A DNA stretch of 59,136 bases from Candidatus Fusobacterium pullicola (GCA_018883725.1 JAHLFN010000019.1:1-59136); one strand, 5' to 3'. Positions 1 through 7,996 are shown, counted from the stretch's first letter. Notes: a model not told the origin generated them from the letters alone. Program-made: numbers and translations.

Positions 1-252
1 TTAAATCTGGTAAATGATGTTGCTAAACGTTTATCTGATGCTTGTTTTGAAGATAGTGTATTTATAAAATATAATATAGCAAATGGTGTTAATGTAAAAA
101 CACCAATAAAAGAAGAGAAAATAAAAGAGTGCGGAGTAATGGTTTTAAAAGGAGAAAATAAAGAGTTAATTGAGAAAATAAATAATGGTTTAGTTAACTT
201 AAAAGCAAATGGAGTATATGATAAAATTATTGCTAAGTATTTAAATAATTAA
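1..252 (+). CDS. Solute-binding protein of an amino-acid-type ABC importer, C-terminal fragment
   Basis: This is an open frame from the first base to TAA at 250-252, so the gene starts upstream of the window. The 83 visible residues end in the pattern ANGVYDKIIAKYL, which is typical of the last helix of family 3 periplasmic binding proteins for amino acids. Just before it sits a strand with VMVLKGE followed by a helix (ELIEKINNGLVNLKANG), as in that family's second lobe. A strong terminator follows 51 bases later, so this is the last gene of its unit. The ligand cannot be told, and the rest of the importer would lie upstream. Family assignment is moderately secure. Confidence 0.6.
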   Translation, partial: LNLVNDVAKRLSDACFEDSVFIKYNIANGVNVKTPIKEEKIKECGVMVLKGENKELIEKINNGLVNLKANGVYDKIIAKYLNN

Positions 253-303
253 CAGATTTAAAAGAAAAAAATAAAAATTTCAAATTATATTATAAAATTA
301 GTT

Positions 304-345
304 AAGATTATGAAAAATAGCCAACTTTCATAATCTTTTTTTTAT
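304..345 (+). terminator. Rho-independent terminator after the solute-binding protein gene
   Basis: There is a 12-bp perfect stem (304-315 with 326-337) and a 10-base loop, and a run of eight T begins inside the right arm. It isolates the pilus locus downstream from read-through. Confidence 0.85.
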
Positions 346-352
346 TCTCTGT

Positions 353-390
353 TTTATCATATATATATTAAATTTATCATATATATTAAA
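353..390 (+). repeat. Tandem repeat of two units upstream of the pilus promoter
   Basis: Two head-to-tail units begin TTTATCATATATA and end ATTAAA. Unit 1 (353-372) is 20 bases and unit 2 (373-390) is 18 bases; they differ only by one TA step. They abut the predicted -35 element. They may be an UP-like element or paired binding sites for a regulator. The (TA)n core is itself prone to length change. Confidence 0.7.
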
Positions 391-392
391 GC

Positions 393-419
393 TTGACTTT
401 TTTTTTTTTTTGATACACT
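393..419 (+). promoter_or_regulatory. Candidate phase-variable promoter of the pilus locus (14-T tract in the spacer)
   Basis: A good -35 (TTGACT, 393-398) is followed by an uninterrupted run of 14 T (398-411) and then by a -10-like TACACT (414-419). The spacer is 15 bp, two short of the 17-bp optimum, and nearly all of it is the homopolymer. Gain or loss of T residues by slipped-strand mispairing would therefore change promoter strength. This is known for fimbrial promoters elsewhere (Bordetella fim poly-C, Haemophilus hif TA repeats). Here it is inferred from sequence only. Confidence 0.6.
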
Positions 420-538
420 AAGTAAGTCGAAATAAGATTATAAAAAAAAATACAAAAAAATTTACATGGTATATGAGAGGGCATATTTTCAATTGGGAAT
501 TACTTTTGAAATTTAAAAAGGTGGGAGTGATAAAAAGC

Positions 539-1396
539 GTGAAAAAACAGTTGATTATTTTTTTCCTTTTTGTTTTTAACTTGTTAAGTTATTCCAAAAT
601 ATATAAAAGTGAAGTTGTAAATATTTCAACAAATGAAAGCTTGATTATTGGAAAAACAAGTAGATTAAATTTTAATATGGTTATGCAAGTAGAAGGTGAA
701 AATATTACACAGGATGATTTTTGCTCTTTTTTTAAGGAGCAAGGGAATGATTTTGTAAAAATTAGTAACTTAGAAATAAAGAATAATAAGTATAAAAAAA
801 GAGGGAATAATATTTATTTTTCAGAAATAAATGATCGTTTAAGTGAAAAGTTAGAGTTACCTATTACAGGAACGCTTATATTTAACTGGAACAAAAATAC
901 ACGAAGTGTTGTCAATAGAATAGAGGAAATAAATATAGGATATGTTAATAGCGAACAGAACCCTATCCTTTTGTCTATAAATCTTTCAGATTTAGATCCA
1001 ATTGCAAATATAAAGGTTGAAGTTATTGATGATATGGACTTGGGAACTGTCTTTTCTGGAGAAAAATTAAGTACAAAGAATGTAAATAGTAATGGAACTC
1101 CAGCTAAGATAAGAATAGAGGGAGAGAATAATAAAAAAATTAAAATAAGCATTCCTGAAAGTATGAGTATTGTCAATAGTAAAAACGATACCTTAGCTGT
1201 TAAATTAGGGTTTAGAGAGAATAATAGCAATGTTTTAGAAAAGACTTTAAATAGTAATACTGGAAAAATTAAAGATGACCAAACTATTATTCTTGATGAT
1301 GTTTTAATAGACGGAGAGTGTCAAAGTAATAAAAATAGTAATGGGACATATGAGGGTAGTTTTGTAGTCAGAGTTGAATACTGTTTAGATAGTTAA
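539..1396 (+). CDS. Candidate two-domain pilus tip adhesin
   Basis: This is a secreted protein of 285 residues. The frame is open from an ATG at 473, but no ribosome site precedes that ATG. GTG 539 (or GTG 527) follows GGTGGGAG and gives a clean signal peptide (MKKQLIIFFLFVFNLLSYS). The N-terminal part, about 150 residues, resembles nothing I recognise. The C-terminal part (about residues 155-285) has the layout of the pilins downstream: a strand, then DLGTVFSGEK, then an RIEGENN strand, and a last strand FVVRVEYCLDS like their VVVRVAYN endings. A receptor-binding domain fused to a pilin domain, encoded first in the locus and before the chaperone, is the plan of tip adhesins. Function is inferred from architecture; no ligand can be named. 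Confidence 0.6.
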   Translation: MKKQLIIFFLFVFNLLSYSKIYKSEVVNISTNESLIIGKTSRLNFNMVMQVEGENITQDDFCSFFKEQGNDFVKISNLEIKNNKYKKRGNNIYFSEINDRLSEKLELPITGTLIFNWNKNTRSVVNRIEEINIGYVNSEQNPILLSINLSDLDPIANIKVEVIDDMDLGTVFSGEKLSTKNVNSNGTPAKIRIEGENNKKIKISIPESMSIVNSKNDTLAVKLGFRENNSNVLEKTLNSNTGKIKDDQTIILDDVLIDGECQSNKNSNGTYEGSFVVRVEYCLDS

Positions 1397-1411
1397 AAAA
1401 GGGAGAGAAAG

Positions 1412-2149
1412 ATGAAAAAGATTATAGTAGGGATATTTATAATATTAACAACTATTACAAATGCAATAAGTTTTACTGTTTATCCAACGAGATTTGAAAT
1501 TGATTCAAAATCAGTAGGTATTTATGAGGCAGAGGTAGTGAATAATACAGAGGAGCCATTAAGAGTAACTATGTATACTGAAGAGGATGATAATTTTGGA
1601 AAGGAACATAATATTAATGAAAATATTGTGGTAGTTCCTAAAAATATTGCTTTGAAGCCAGGAGCTTCACAAACAGTAAGATTTAGATTTAAACCAGATA
1701 AAAATAAAACAGATGGAGAGTATAAATCTAACATTATTTTTAAGGAGATTCCTCTAGATATAAAATCAGTAAGTAAAGCAGAAAATAATGAGAATATGAC
1801 AAGTAATGTTAGATTTATTACTGAAATGGCTGTACCTGTTTATGCTTTGGGAGATAATTTAATTAGAGAGGGAGAATTAAAAAATATTAAAATAAATATA
1901 CAGGGTTCAGTCATGAATATCGAGGCACAAACTGTTTCAAAGGGAAACAGCAAAATAGAGTTTTCATACTCAATAAAGGAAGTAAATGGATCATATAAAA
2001 CTGATGGAATACTTGGATATAGTTTAAGAAATGGGGAAAGTAAGATTTCAACTTCTATACCTTTAGAAGAAAAACTAAAAGGAAAGAAGTTAGAGATAAA
2101 AATCTATGATACACAAAAAGAATATTACAAAAACAAAGTAAACTTTTAA
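1412..2149 (+). CDS. PapD-like periplasmic pilus chaperone (first copy)
   Basis: The protein has 245 residues with a signal peptide ending near ITNAIS. Domain 1 shows the PapD-like pattern: mature start FTVYPTRFEID, a strand LRVTMYTEED, then NIVVVPKNIALKPGASQTVRFRF, the region around the conserved basic residue and the G1 donor strand. Domain 2 begins at about residue 130 (FITEMAVPVYAL). Such chaperones fold pilins in the periplasm by donating a strand and hand them to the usher. The gene lies 15 bp after the adhesin and 16 bp before the first pilin. A paralogue at 7993 shares most motifs (VVPKNI, LKPG, VRFR). Family confidence is good; the exact chaperone class is not assigned. Confidence 0.8.
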   Translation: MKKIIVGIFIILTTITNAISFTVYPTRFEIDSKSVGIYEAEVVNNTEEPLRVTMYTEEDDNFGKEHNINENIVVVPKNIALKPGASQTVRFRFKPDKNKTDGEYKSNIIFKEIPLDIKSVSKAENNENMTSNVRFITEMAVPVYALGDNLIREGELKNIKINIQGSVMNIEAQTVSKGNSKIEFSYSIKEVNGSYKTDGILGYSLRNGESKISTSIPLEEKLKGKKLEIKIYDTQKEYYKNKVNF

Positions 2150-2165
2150 AATTTAAGGAGGAAGA

Positions 2166-2648
2166 ATGAGAAAAACATTATTATTATTAGGAGCATTAGG
2201 AGTATTTGCATCTTTATCAGCAGCAAACGATATTGATGTATCAGGAAACCTAGAGATAAAAGCTGAGGTTGTTACTCCACTAAAATTAACTTTAAGTCCA
2301 TTAGATTTTGGAATTGTAGCACAAGGAGGAACTAAAACAGCTTCAAATCCAGGAGCAATCAAAATAGAAGGACAAACAGGAAGAAACGTAAATATTTATT
2401 TCACATCAAATGGAGTAGATAATAACTTACTTGCAAATAATGTAACACTAAACCATGAAAGAGTAGAAGGGCAAACAATAAATTATGTACCTGATGTTAC
2501 TCTTAACGGACAAAGATTAACAAATCAAACAATCGCTTTAAGTTCTGGAATTGCAGAGTTAAAAGTTGGAGGAAGCGTAACAGCTGCTTCTGATGCTGCA
2601 ATAGGAAATTATAATACTGATGTTGTTGTAAGAGTAGCTTATAACTAA
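2166..2648 (+). CDS. DUF4402-like pilin subunit 1 (candidate major pilin)
   Basis: The protein has 160 residues with a signal peptide cleaved after about ASLSAA. The mature protein begins with alternating residues (NDIDVSGNLEIKAEVV) that could act as the donor strand. It continues with the DUF4402 hallmark LSPLDFGIVAQGG, a strand AIKIEGQTG, and a last strand DVVVRVAYN with the near-terminal Tyr typical of chaperone-usher subunits. It has no cysteine. GGAGGA lies just before the ATG. Its position next to the chaperone and before an internal terminator suggests high expression. Role as main shaft subunit is inferred. Confidence 0.75.
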   Translation: MRKTLLLLGALGVFASLSAANDIDVSGNLEIKAEVVTPLKLTLSPLDFGIVAQGGTKTASNPGAIKIEGQTGRNVNIYFTSNGVDNNLLANNVTLNHERVEGQTINYVPDVTLNGQRLTNQTIALSSGIAELKVGGSVTAASDAAIGNYNTDVVVRVAYN

Positions 2649-2669
2649 TAGATATTTTTGGAGGTTATC

Positions 2670-3167
2670 ATGAAAAAAAGTTTATTAATATTAGGATTAT
2701 TAGCAGTTTGTGGAATAGCAAATGCTGCCGATACTACAATGGATGTTACTGCTAAAGTTGTAGGAAGTGCTTTAGAAGTAAATACAACTGCAGTAAATTT
2801 TGGAGAAATTGCTAGAAATGCAACAAAATCTCAACCAGATACTCCAGGAAGAGTTTCTATATCTGGAGATGCAAATAGCCGTGTATCTGTAACTATATTA
2901 AATACTTACAATGGAACTGCTGATGGAGCAGTTGTTTTATCAAGAGTTGCTGACCCAAGCGACTATAGAAAGTTAACATATACTCCTTACTATACAGTAA
3001 ACGGAACACAAATAACAGCTGGTGAATTACAACATACAGGTATAACACTAGATGGAAATGGAAGTAAAGAGATTAATGTAGCAGGAACTTTACAAGCTCC
3101 TCAAAACATAGAAGTAGGAGATTACTCTGCTCAAATGACGATTAAGGTAGCTTATAAATTACAATAA
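2670..3167 (+). CDS. DUF4402-like pilin subunit 2
   Basis: The protein has 165 residues. The frame is open from TTG 2658, but that codon is part of the ribosome site TTGGAGG (2658-2664), so the start is ATG 2670. The signal peptide ends at IANA. The mature protein (ADTTMDVTAKVVG) has the alternating N-terminal strand, the motif VNFGEIARN, a strand RVSISGDANSRVSVTI, and a closing strand MTIKVAYKLQ. It is paralogous to the subunit before it (22 bp upstream) but clearly diverged, so the fibre may have two structural subunits. A 13-bp-stem terminator follows its stop closely. Confidence 0.75.
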   Translation: MKKSLLILGLLAVCGIANAADTTMDVTAKVVGSALEVNTTAVNFGEIARNATKSQPDTPGRVSISGDANSRVSVTILNTYNGTADGAVVLSRVADPSDYRKLTYTPYYTVNGTQITAGELQHTGITLDGNGSKEINVAGTLQAPQNIEVGDYSAQMTIKVAYKLQ

Positions 3168-3181
3168 AGGTAATTTGGCAT

Positions 3182-3214
3182 AAAAAGCAGTAGTCTTACT
3201 ACTGCTTTTTATCC
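3182..3214 (+). terminator. Terminator/attenuator inside the pilus locus
   Basis: There is a 13-bp perfect stem (3182-3194 with 3198-3210) with a 3-base loop, and the right arm ends in five T. It sits between the second and third pilin genes. Partial read-through would give many copies of the first two pilins and few of the usher and later proteins. Confidence 0.8.
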
Positions 3215-3235
3215 TAAAAAGACTAAAGGAGACAT

Positions 3236-3709
3236 ATGAGACAAATATTATTATTAACATTGTTATCTATATTTTTTAGTAAAACTTATAGTGAAGAGGC
3301 TTTGGTTAGAGTAAGTGCTAAAATTTTAATTCCATTAAAAGTTGAGGTTACTCAACATTTAAATTTTGGAGATATATTTAAAGGCGGAAAAAATTTTTCT
3401 GCTAAAGATACTGGAGAGTTAAAGGTAAGTGGAAATGGTAGAGTTAGACTCCTTTGGAAAGATAGTTTAAATACAGAATATCAATCTATAGAAAAGGGAT
3501 TGAAAGTAGCTTTAAGTAATAACAAAGGGAATAGCTTTAATGTAACAGTTTCTCCAACTTCACTTGGAAATTTACACGATTTTACTGTAACGGAAAATAA
3601 TGATAAAATTGTGAAGATAGGTGGAAGGATAGATTCGTTGGATAAATCTTTACCAGAGGGAGACTACAGTGGAAGTATTCTTATTAGAGCAGAGTATTTA
3701 AATGATTGA
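3236..3709 (+). CDS. DUF4402-like minor pilin
   Basis: The protein has 157 residues with a signal peptide ending at about KTYS. The mature part starts EEALVRVSAKILIPLKVEV, then LNFGDIFKGGKNF (the DUF4402 signature position), and closes with ILIRAEYLND. AAAGGAG precedes the ATG. Because it lies behind the internal terminator and next to the usher, a low-copy subunit (adaptor, anchor or terminator of the fibre) is more likely than a shaft subunit. That is inference. Sequence kinship to the two pilins upstream is seen in the strand pattern and the F-G-x-I motif. Confidence 0.7.
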   Translation: MRQILLLTLLSIFFSKTYSEEALVRVSAKILIPLKVEVTQHLNFGDIFKGGKNFSAKDTGELKVSGNGRVRLLWKDSLNTEYQSIEKGLKVALSNNKGNSFNVTVSPTSLGNLHDFTVTENNDKIVKIGGRIDSLDKSLPEGDYSGSILIRAEYLND

Positions 3710-3974
3710 GTTTAATATTGGGAATATATGTTGAATTATAAAAATTATGGAAAAAATATTAAGTAGAGTTTTTTTGAAATTAAATTAAGTAGAAATAATA
3801 TGATTAATATAATTTATACCTTTATTTAAAAAATTTTGAAAAAATTTTAAGGATTGCTAGAAAAAATCAGCTTTACTACCTATCTATTTATTCCATTATT
3901 AAATAATTAAATTTTTAATTAGTAAAATAGGGAGACTGATATTATGAAGTATCAAATAAAAAATTTAAAGATAG
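3710..3974. other. AT-rich spacer before the usher gene
   Basis: No gene is seen before 3944. A weak promoter is possible: TTAAGT (3785-3790), a 17-bp spacer and TATAAT (3808-3813). Since the terminator at 3182 would cut transcription, a second promoter here would make sense, but the -35 is poor. A leader frame starts at 3944. Confidence 0.35.
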
Positions 3975-4003
3975 ATGAAAAGAGTGAGAATAAAGTTAGC
4001 TAG
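3944..4003 (+). CDS. Putative 19-codon leader peptide overlapping the usher start
   Basis: AGGGAG (3929-3934) lies nine bases before ATG 3944, and the frame reads MKYQIKNLKIDEKSENKVS then TAG at 4001-4003. The usher ATG (3975) lies inside this frame, shifted by one base, and has no good ribosome site of its own. Translation of the leader could therefore load ribosomes onto the usher start (coupling). The peptide itself resembles nothing known. An alternative is that this ATG is fortuitous. Confidence 0.4.
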   Translation: MKYQIKNLKIDEKSENKVS

Positions 4004-6605
4004 TATTGTATTGGTTTTACTGCTAGCTCTTGACGTAAAAACCTATTCCCAAATTGATACTGAATCCCTAGAAACAACATATATACAGATAAGAGTAAAG
4101 AAATTAAGAGATGATTTTTTTGAAGTAAAATACAATTTTTCTACTGATGAATACTATATTGGATTAAATACTCTTTTCTATTTATTAGAAATTTTTACCT
4201 TGGATATAGACAGTGCAAAGCGAGAAGTATCAGGAAATTTAGATGGTAAAAAGATAGATGTTAGATTTCCTGTTGATAAAAGCTTTGAAATGAATGGAGA
4301 GTTATATGTTGCTCCGGAATTATTAAAAGAATATTTAAACTTCTCACAAGTGAGTTACAACCCAAATATACTTTCTTTGGAATTACAGCCTAGTTTTACT
4401 TTAGCTTATGAACAAAGAGAAAAAGGAAAACTTGAGAGAATGCGTTTGGATAGAAAAGCTGGAGAAAAGGTTAAAAATTATAATTATGAGATGAAAGGGA
4501 AAATTTTAAGACCAGGTCTATTAAAATTAAACTATTCAATTCCCAATATTGATGAGCAATATTATTATTTAGATTATGAGTATGGGACAGAGCTTCTATA
4601 TGGGCAATATTATATGAATGGAACCATAAAGCCAGAGAGTGAAATAGGGGATGTCAAGTTAGTATACTCTAATTTTTGGAAAAATAATACAATTACATTG
4701 GGAACTTACTCACCACAAACTCCAAATTTTATAAATCTATCTTCTAATCTGATTGGAGTTAATATAAATGCTGATTCAACCTATGCTAGAAAAGAAAACG
4801 GAGTAACCATAATAAAAGGAGAGGCTTTAAATGCTGACTCTGTTGAGATTTATAGAAATAATATACTTATAGATTACGTATCTGTAATTAATAATCAATT
4901 CCAATTTGAAATAAATGATGGAATATTAAATTCAGATTATCTCTTAAAAATATATCATAATGATGGAAAGATAGAGGAAAGATGGGTTTATTCTTTAGGA
5001 GATGAAGAAGCATTAGAAGCTGGAAAAAGTAAATTTATTTTACAATTAGGTAAAAATAGAAATGATAGTAATTATCAGAATATAGTTGGAGGATATTATG
5101 GAATTTCTGATAATATAACTGTTGGTAGTGAGTTTTATAATTTGAAATTAGATACAGAAGAAAATTTTAATTTTTTAGAAAATACTATTCTATTTAAGAG
5201 TCACGGTTTAAGCTATCCACTTTTAATAAATTATAAAAATTATTATATATTAGATGATAACGAGCTTTCACAAGAAATAGCAATACTCCAAAAATTTCAT
5301 AATTTCAATTTAAAGTTTGAAAGAGATGAGTATTCAAGTATTATTACTCAGAAAAATAATACAAAGCATTCAACTTCTTTTTCGATTAATACTTCTCGTT
5401 GGAATACATCTTTTGATATCGGAATACAAAAGAAAAGAGTAATAGAAAATGGAGATAATGAAGTAGACCAAAAAAGTCTTTATGGTGCTATTTATTCATC
5501 AATACTTTCACCTGTTTCTTTAAACTTAAAGGTTGAAAAAATTCTTACTAAAGGAAGTGAAGCAACTATTTATAGCCCCTCAATAAGTTTTTCTAGGGGA
5601 GTTAATGTCATTTTAGATGGAATAATTGAAAAAAATAAAGATGAAGTAACTCAAAATTATACCTTAAAAATTGGAAAAAGACAACTTCCTATAATAAAAG
5701 ATAAGATTTATGGAGATTTAAATTTACAAGTTGAATATGATCATAAATATAGAGAATTTAAGTATGGAATATCTTTTAATATAGAACTTGATAGTTTTAT
5801 GAAAATGGCTTTTAGAAATACTGTTGTTATTGATGAAAATAAAGAGATAGGAAGAACATCAGGGGTTAATTTAGGAAAGGTTATAAATTTAAGCAATCCA
5901 TTAGAAGAGATAAGTAATAATGCTGGAGTAAATGATTTTATTATTCAAGGGCATATTTTCTTGGATAAAAATGGAAATAGTGTATTTGATAATGATGATG
6001 AACCTATTGAAGGAGCTTCTATAGAGGTTGAAAATTACAAAGCCGTATCTAAAAATAATGGCTTCTATCTTTTAAGTGGTACTTCAGATAAAGATATTGT
6101 CACATTAAAAGTCAATAGAAAGAGTATTGATATTATGCAAAAAAATACAAATGGTGATGTTAATATAAAAGTTAAAAATTCAAGAAGTATAAATATAGAT
6201 ATACCAGTAGAGACAGTTTCTATGATTACTGGAAACATTTGGAATACAGATGACTTTGTTGAAAAAAAATTCACACAAAATATAGCTAGTACAGTTATTA
6301 TTCTTGAAAAAAATGGGGAGCTTTATAGAGAGATTGACCCAGAGTTTGATGGAATGTTTTTCCTTGATGATATATCCCCTGGAAAGTATAAATTGAAGTT
6401 TACATATATAGGAACTGAAAATGTTACTTTCCAACCAGACGAACTAGATGTAGATATCGTATTGGAAAATCCGTATGAAGGTTTATATTTAGATTCATTA
6501 GATACTAAGATGGTATTGAAAGATATCGAAAATGTTGAGGAAACAGAAACTGACGATATAGATAATATTGTAGATGAATTTAACGATTTAATAAATTTTG
6601 ATTAA
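3975..6605 (+). CDS. Outer-membrane usher-like pilus assembly platform
   Basis: The protein has 876 residues with a signal peptide (MKRVRIKLASIVLVLLLAL...TYS). An N-terminal domain (about 27-130) is followed by a long run of alternating strands expected of a beta-barrel (about 145-640). Within it, about residues 275-330 read like a plug/middle domain (DSVEIYRNNILIDYV, then LKIYHNDGKIEERWVY). The C-terminus holds an SdrD-B/carboxypeptidase-regulatory-like repeat (GHIFLDKNGNSVFDNDDEPIEGA, about 659-680) and a second beta-sandwich with DDISPGKYKL. Ushers bind chaperone-pilin complexes and export the fibre. Its length suits the family (about 800-900) but the N-terminal domain is divergent from FimD/PapC; it looks closer to the alternative TcfC-like ushers. 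Context (chaperones, pilins) is the strongest support. Confidence 0.7.
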   Translation: MKRVRIKLASIVLVLLLALDVKTYSQIDTESLETTYIQIRVKKLRDDFFEVKYNFSTDEYYIGLNTLFYLLEIFTLDIDSAKREVSGNLDGKKIDVRFPVDKSFEMNGELYVAPELLKEYLNFSQVSYNPNILSLELQPSFTLAYEQREKGKLERMRLDRKAGEKVKNYNYEMKGKILRPGLLKLNYSIPNIDEQYYYLDYEYGTELLYGQYYMNGTIKPESEIGDVKLVYSNFWKNNTITLGTYSPQTPNFINLSSNLIGVNINADSTYARKENGVTIIKGEALNADSVEIYRNNILIDYVSVINNQFQFEINDGILNSDYLLKIYHNDGKIEERWVYSLGDEEALEAGKSKFILQLGKNRNDSNYQNIVGGYYGISDNITVGSEFYNLKLDTEENFNFLENTILFKSHGLSYPLLINYKNYYILDDNELSQEIAILQKFHNFNLKFERDEYSSIITQKNNTKHSTSFSINTSRWNTSFDIGIQKKRVIENGDNEVDQKSLYGAIYSSILSPVSLNLKVEKILTKGSEATIYSPSISFSRGVNVILDGIIEKNKDEVTQNYTLKIGKRQLPIIKDKIYGDLNLQVEYDHKYREFKYGISFNIELDSFMKMAFRNTVVIDENKEIGRTSGVNLGKVINLSNPLEEISNNAGVNDFIIQGHIFLDKNGNSVFDNDDEPIEGASIEVENYKAVSKNNGFYLLSGTSDKDIVTLKVNRKSIDIMQKNTNGDVNIKVKNSRSINIDIPVETVSMITGNIWNTDDFVEKKFTQNIASTVIILEKNGELYREIDPEFDGMFFLDDISPGKYKLKFTYIGTENVTFQPDELDVDIVLENPYEGLYLDSLDTKMVLKDIENVEETETDDIDNIVDEFNDLINFD

Positions 6606-6630
6606 ATTTATAAAGGAGGAAAAATCGAAG

Positions 6631-7539
6631 TTGCTTAAATTATTTCAAATAAAAAAAATAAGTATACTTTTTTTAATTTTAAATTCTTTTGTTTATGCTA
6701 AAAGTTTTGATATAGCAGAAAAGATACAGAAAGATGGTATCGTTTATAGAAAAGGGGAAGAAAAAGCTTTTACAGGAGCTTTTATAGGAGACGGAATATA
6801 TGAAGAGTATAAAGATGGGATAAAGAATGGAAAATTTATTGGAAAAGTCACTATTGAGAAAAATATCTACAATTATGAAGGAGTCTATATCGAAGGAGTA
6901 AAAAATGGTGAATGGAGAATAAGATATCCAGATGGAAAGATAAAGGCTATTCTTAATTATAACTATGATTTACCAAGAGGACAGTGGACATATTTCTATG
7001 AAAATAATCAAATAAAAGGATATGAGAATTTTAATAACGGAGTTATTTATGGTGAGAGTATTTTCTATCAAGAAAATGGAAATATTCTTAAAAGAGGAAC
7101 CTATAAAAATGGACTGATTGATGGAGAGTTAGTTCTATATAGAAAAAATCATAACTTAGATTCTATTGTAAATTTTTCTGTTGGAAATTTAGATGGAAAG
7201 ATTGAGGTATATTCACAAAATAATATTCTTCAGCTACAAGGAAGTTATAAAAATAATAAAAGGGATAACCTGTGGAAACTTTATTATAATAATGGAGATT
7301 TAAAAATGATAGTTTCTTACTCTCATGGCTTAAAAAATGGAAGAATGGTAATTTATGGAAAAGCTGGAGAGATAGTACAGACAACAATATATAAAGATAA
7401 TAATGAAATTGATAATACAGGACAAATTATCTTGAAAGGTCCAGCTGAAGTAGAAGATAATATAGCTAATCGATATCAAAAATTAGTTTATAGTTTTGAG
7501 TATATGAAATATAATAAAGCTTTAAATGACTTAAAGTAA
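6631..7539 (+). CDS. Exported MORN/YwqK-type repeat protein in the pilus locus
   Basis: The protein has 302 residues. An in-frame TTG at 6598 overlaps the usher end, but AAAGGAGGA (6612-6620) fits TTG 6631, which gives a signal peptide (MLKLFQIKKISILFLILNSFVYA). At least six repeats of about 23 residues follow with the pattern G-x-Y-x-x-G-x-x-x-G-x-W/E-x-x-Y-x-x-(N/D)-G, e.g. GVKNGEWRIRYPDGKI and NKRDNLWKLYYNNGDLK. Such repeats are beta-hairpin MORN variants found in YwqK-like proteins. Periplasmic or surface location is expected. A role in pilus assembly, or as a surface accessory, is suggested only by being co-transcribed between usher and chaperones. Confidence 0.7.
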   Translation: MLKLFQIKKISILFLILNSFVYAKSFDIAEKIQKDGIVYRKGEEKAFTGAFIGDGIYEEYKDGIKNGKFIGKVTIEKNIYNYEGVYIEGVKNGEWRIRYPDGKIKAILNYNYDLPRGQWTYFYENNQIKGYENFNNGVIYGESIFYQENGNILKRGTYKNGLIDGELVLYRKNHNLDSIVNFSVGNLDGKIEVYSQNNILQLQGSYKNNKRDNLWKLYYNNGDLKMIVSYSHGLKNGRMVIYGKAGEIVQTTIYKDNNEIDNTGQIILKGPAEVEDNIANRYQKLVYSFEYMKYNKALNDLK

Positions 7540-7552
7540 TAGGAGACAGCAT

Positions 7553-7996
7553 ATGAAGAGAATATTAGTTATTTTAGTAGTAGTTTTATGTAGTACTAAT
7601 TTATTTGCTCTTAGTTTTTCTATAGCACCTACAGAATTTGATATATCTTTAGATAAAAATCAATTACATGAAGCTTACATTATGAATAATACTTTTTCTC
7701 CACTGAGAATAGAGATATACAAAGAAGATGTAAAAGGATATGAAGATAAGAGTATAACAGAGGATATAATAATATTTCCAAAGATTATATCTATTCGTCC
7801 TGGAGGAAAACAATTAGTCAGATTCAAAGTAAAGCCTAATCCCTCAAGAGAAAAAGGGGTTTATAGAAGTTTATTAGTTTTTAGAGAGAGTCCAAACAAT
7901 GTAAAAACAATTTCAAAAAATGAAAATGGAAATTTTGAAACAAAATTAAATTTTATAACAGAGATTGCAATTGGAGTAAAAGGAGAAAAGAAATGA
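7553..7996 (+). CDS. Single-domain ('half') PapD-like chaperone
   Basis: The protein has 147 residues with a signal peptide ending LFA. The mature part matches only domain 1 of the chaperones in this locus: LSFSIAPTEFDI, SPLRIEIYKEDV, IIIFPKIISIRPGGKQLVRFKV, ending in FITEIAIGVKGEKK where domain 2 would begin. It stops in an ATGA overlap with the next chaperone gene, so it looks like a maintained short gene rather than a random break, although a decayed duplicate is possible. The G1-like strand is kept (RPGGKQLVRFKV). The absence of domain 2 would remove part of the subunit- and usher-binding surface of a normal chaperone. Confidence 0.7.
   Translation: MKRILVILVVVLCSTNLFALSFSIAPTEFDISLDKNQLHEAYIMNNTFSPLRIEIYKEDVKGYEDKSITEDIIIFPKIISIRPGGKQLVRFKVKPNPSREKGVYRSLLVFRESPNNVKTISKNENGNFETKLNFITEIAIGVKGEKK

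Noticed and set aside
814-1230. 138-codon minus-strand open frame inside the adhesin gene
   Set aside because: It lies wholly antisense to a gene with a signal peptide and ribosome site, and reads as low-complexity Leu/Ser/Ile, the usual shadow of AT-rich coding DNA.
5950-6480. Separate surface protein with SdrD-B-like repeats at the end of the usher gene
   Set aside because: The frame is continuous with the barrel part and has no internal ribosome site, so it is a C-terminal domain of the usher-like protein.
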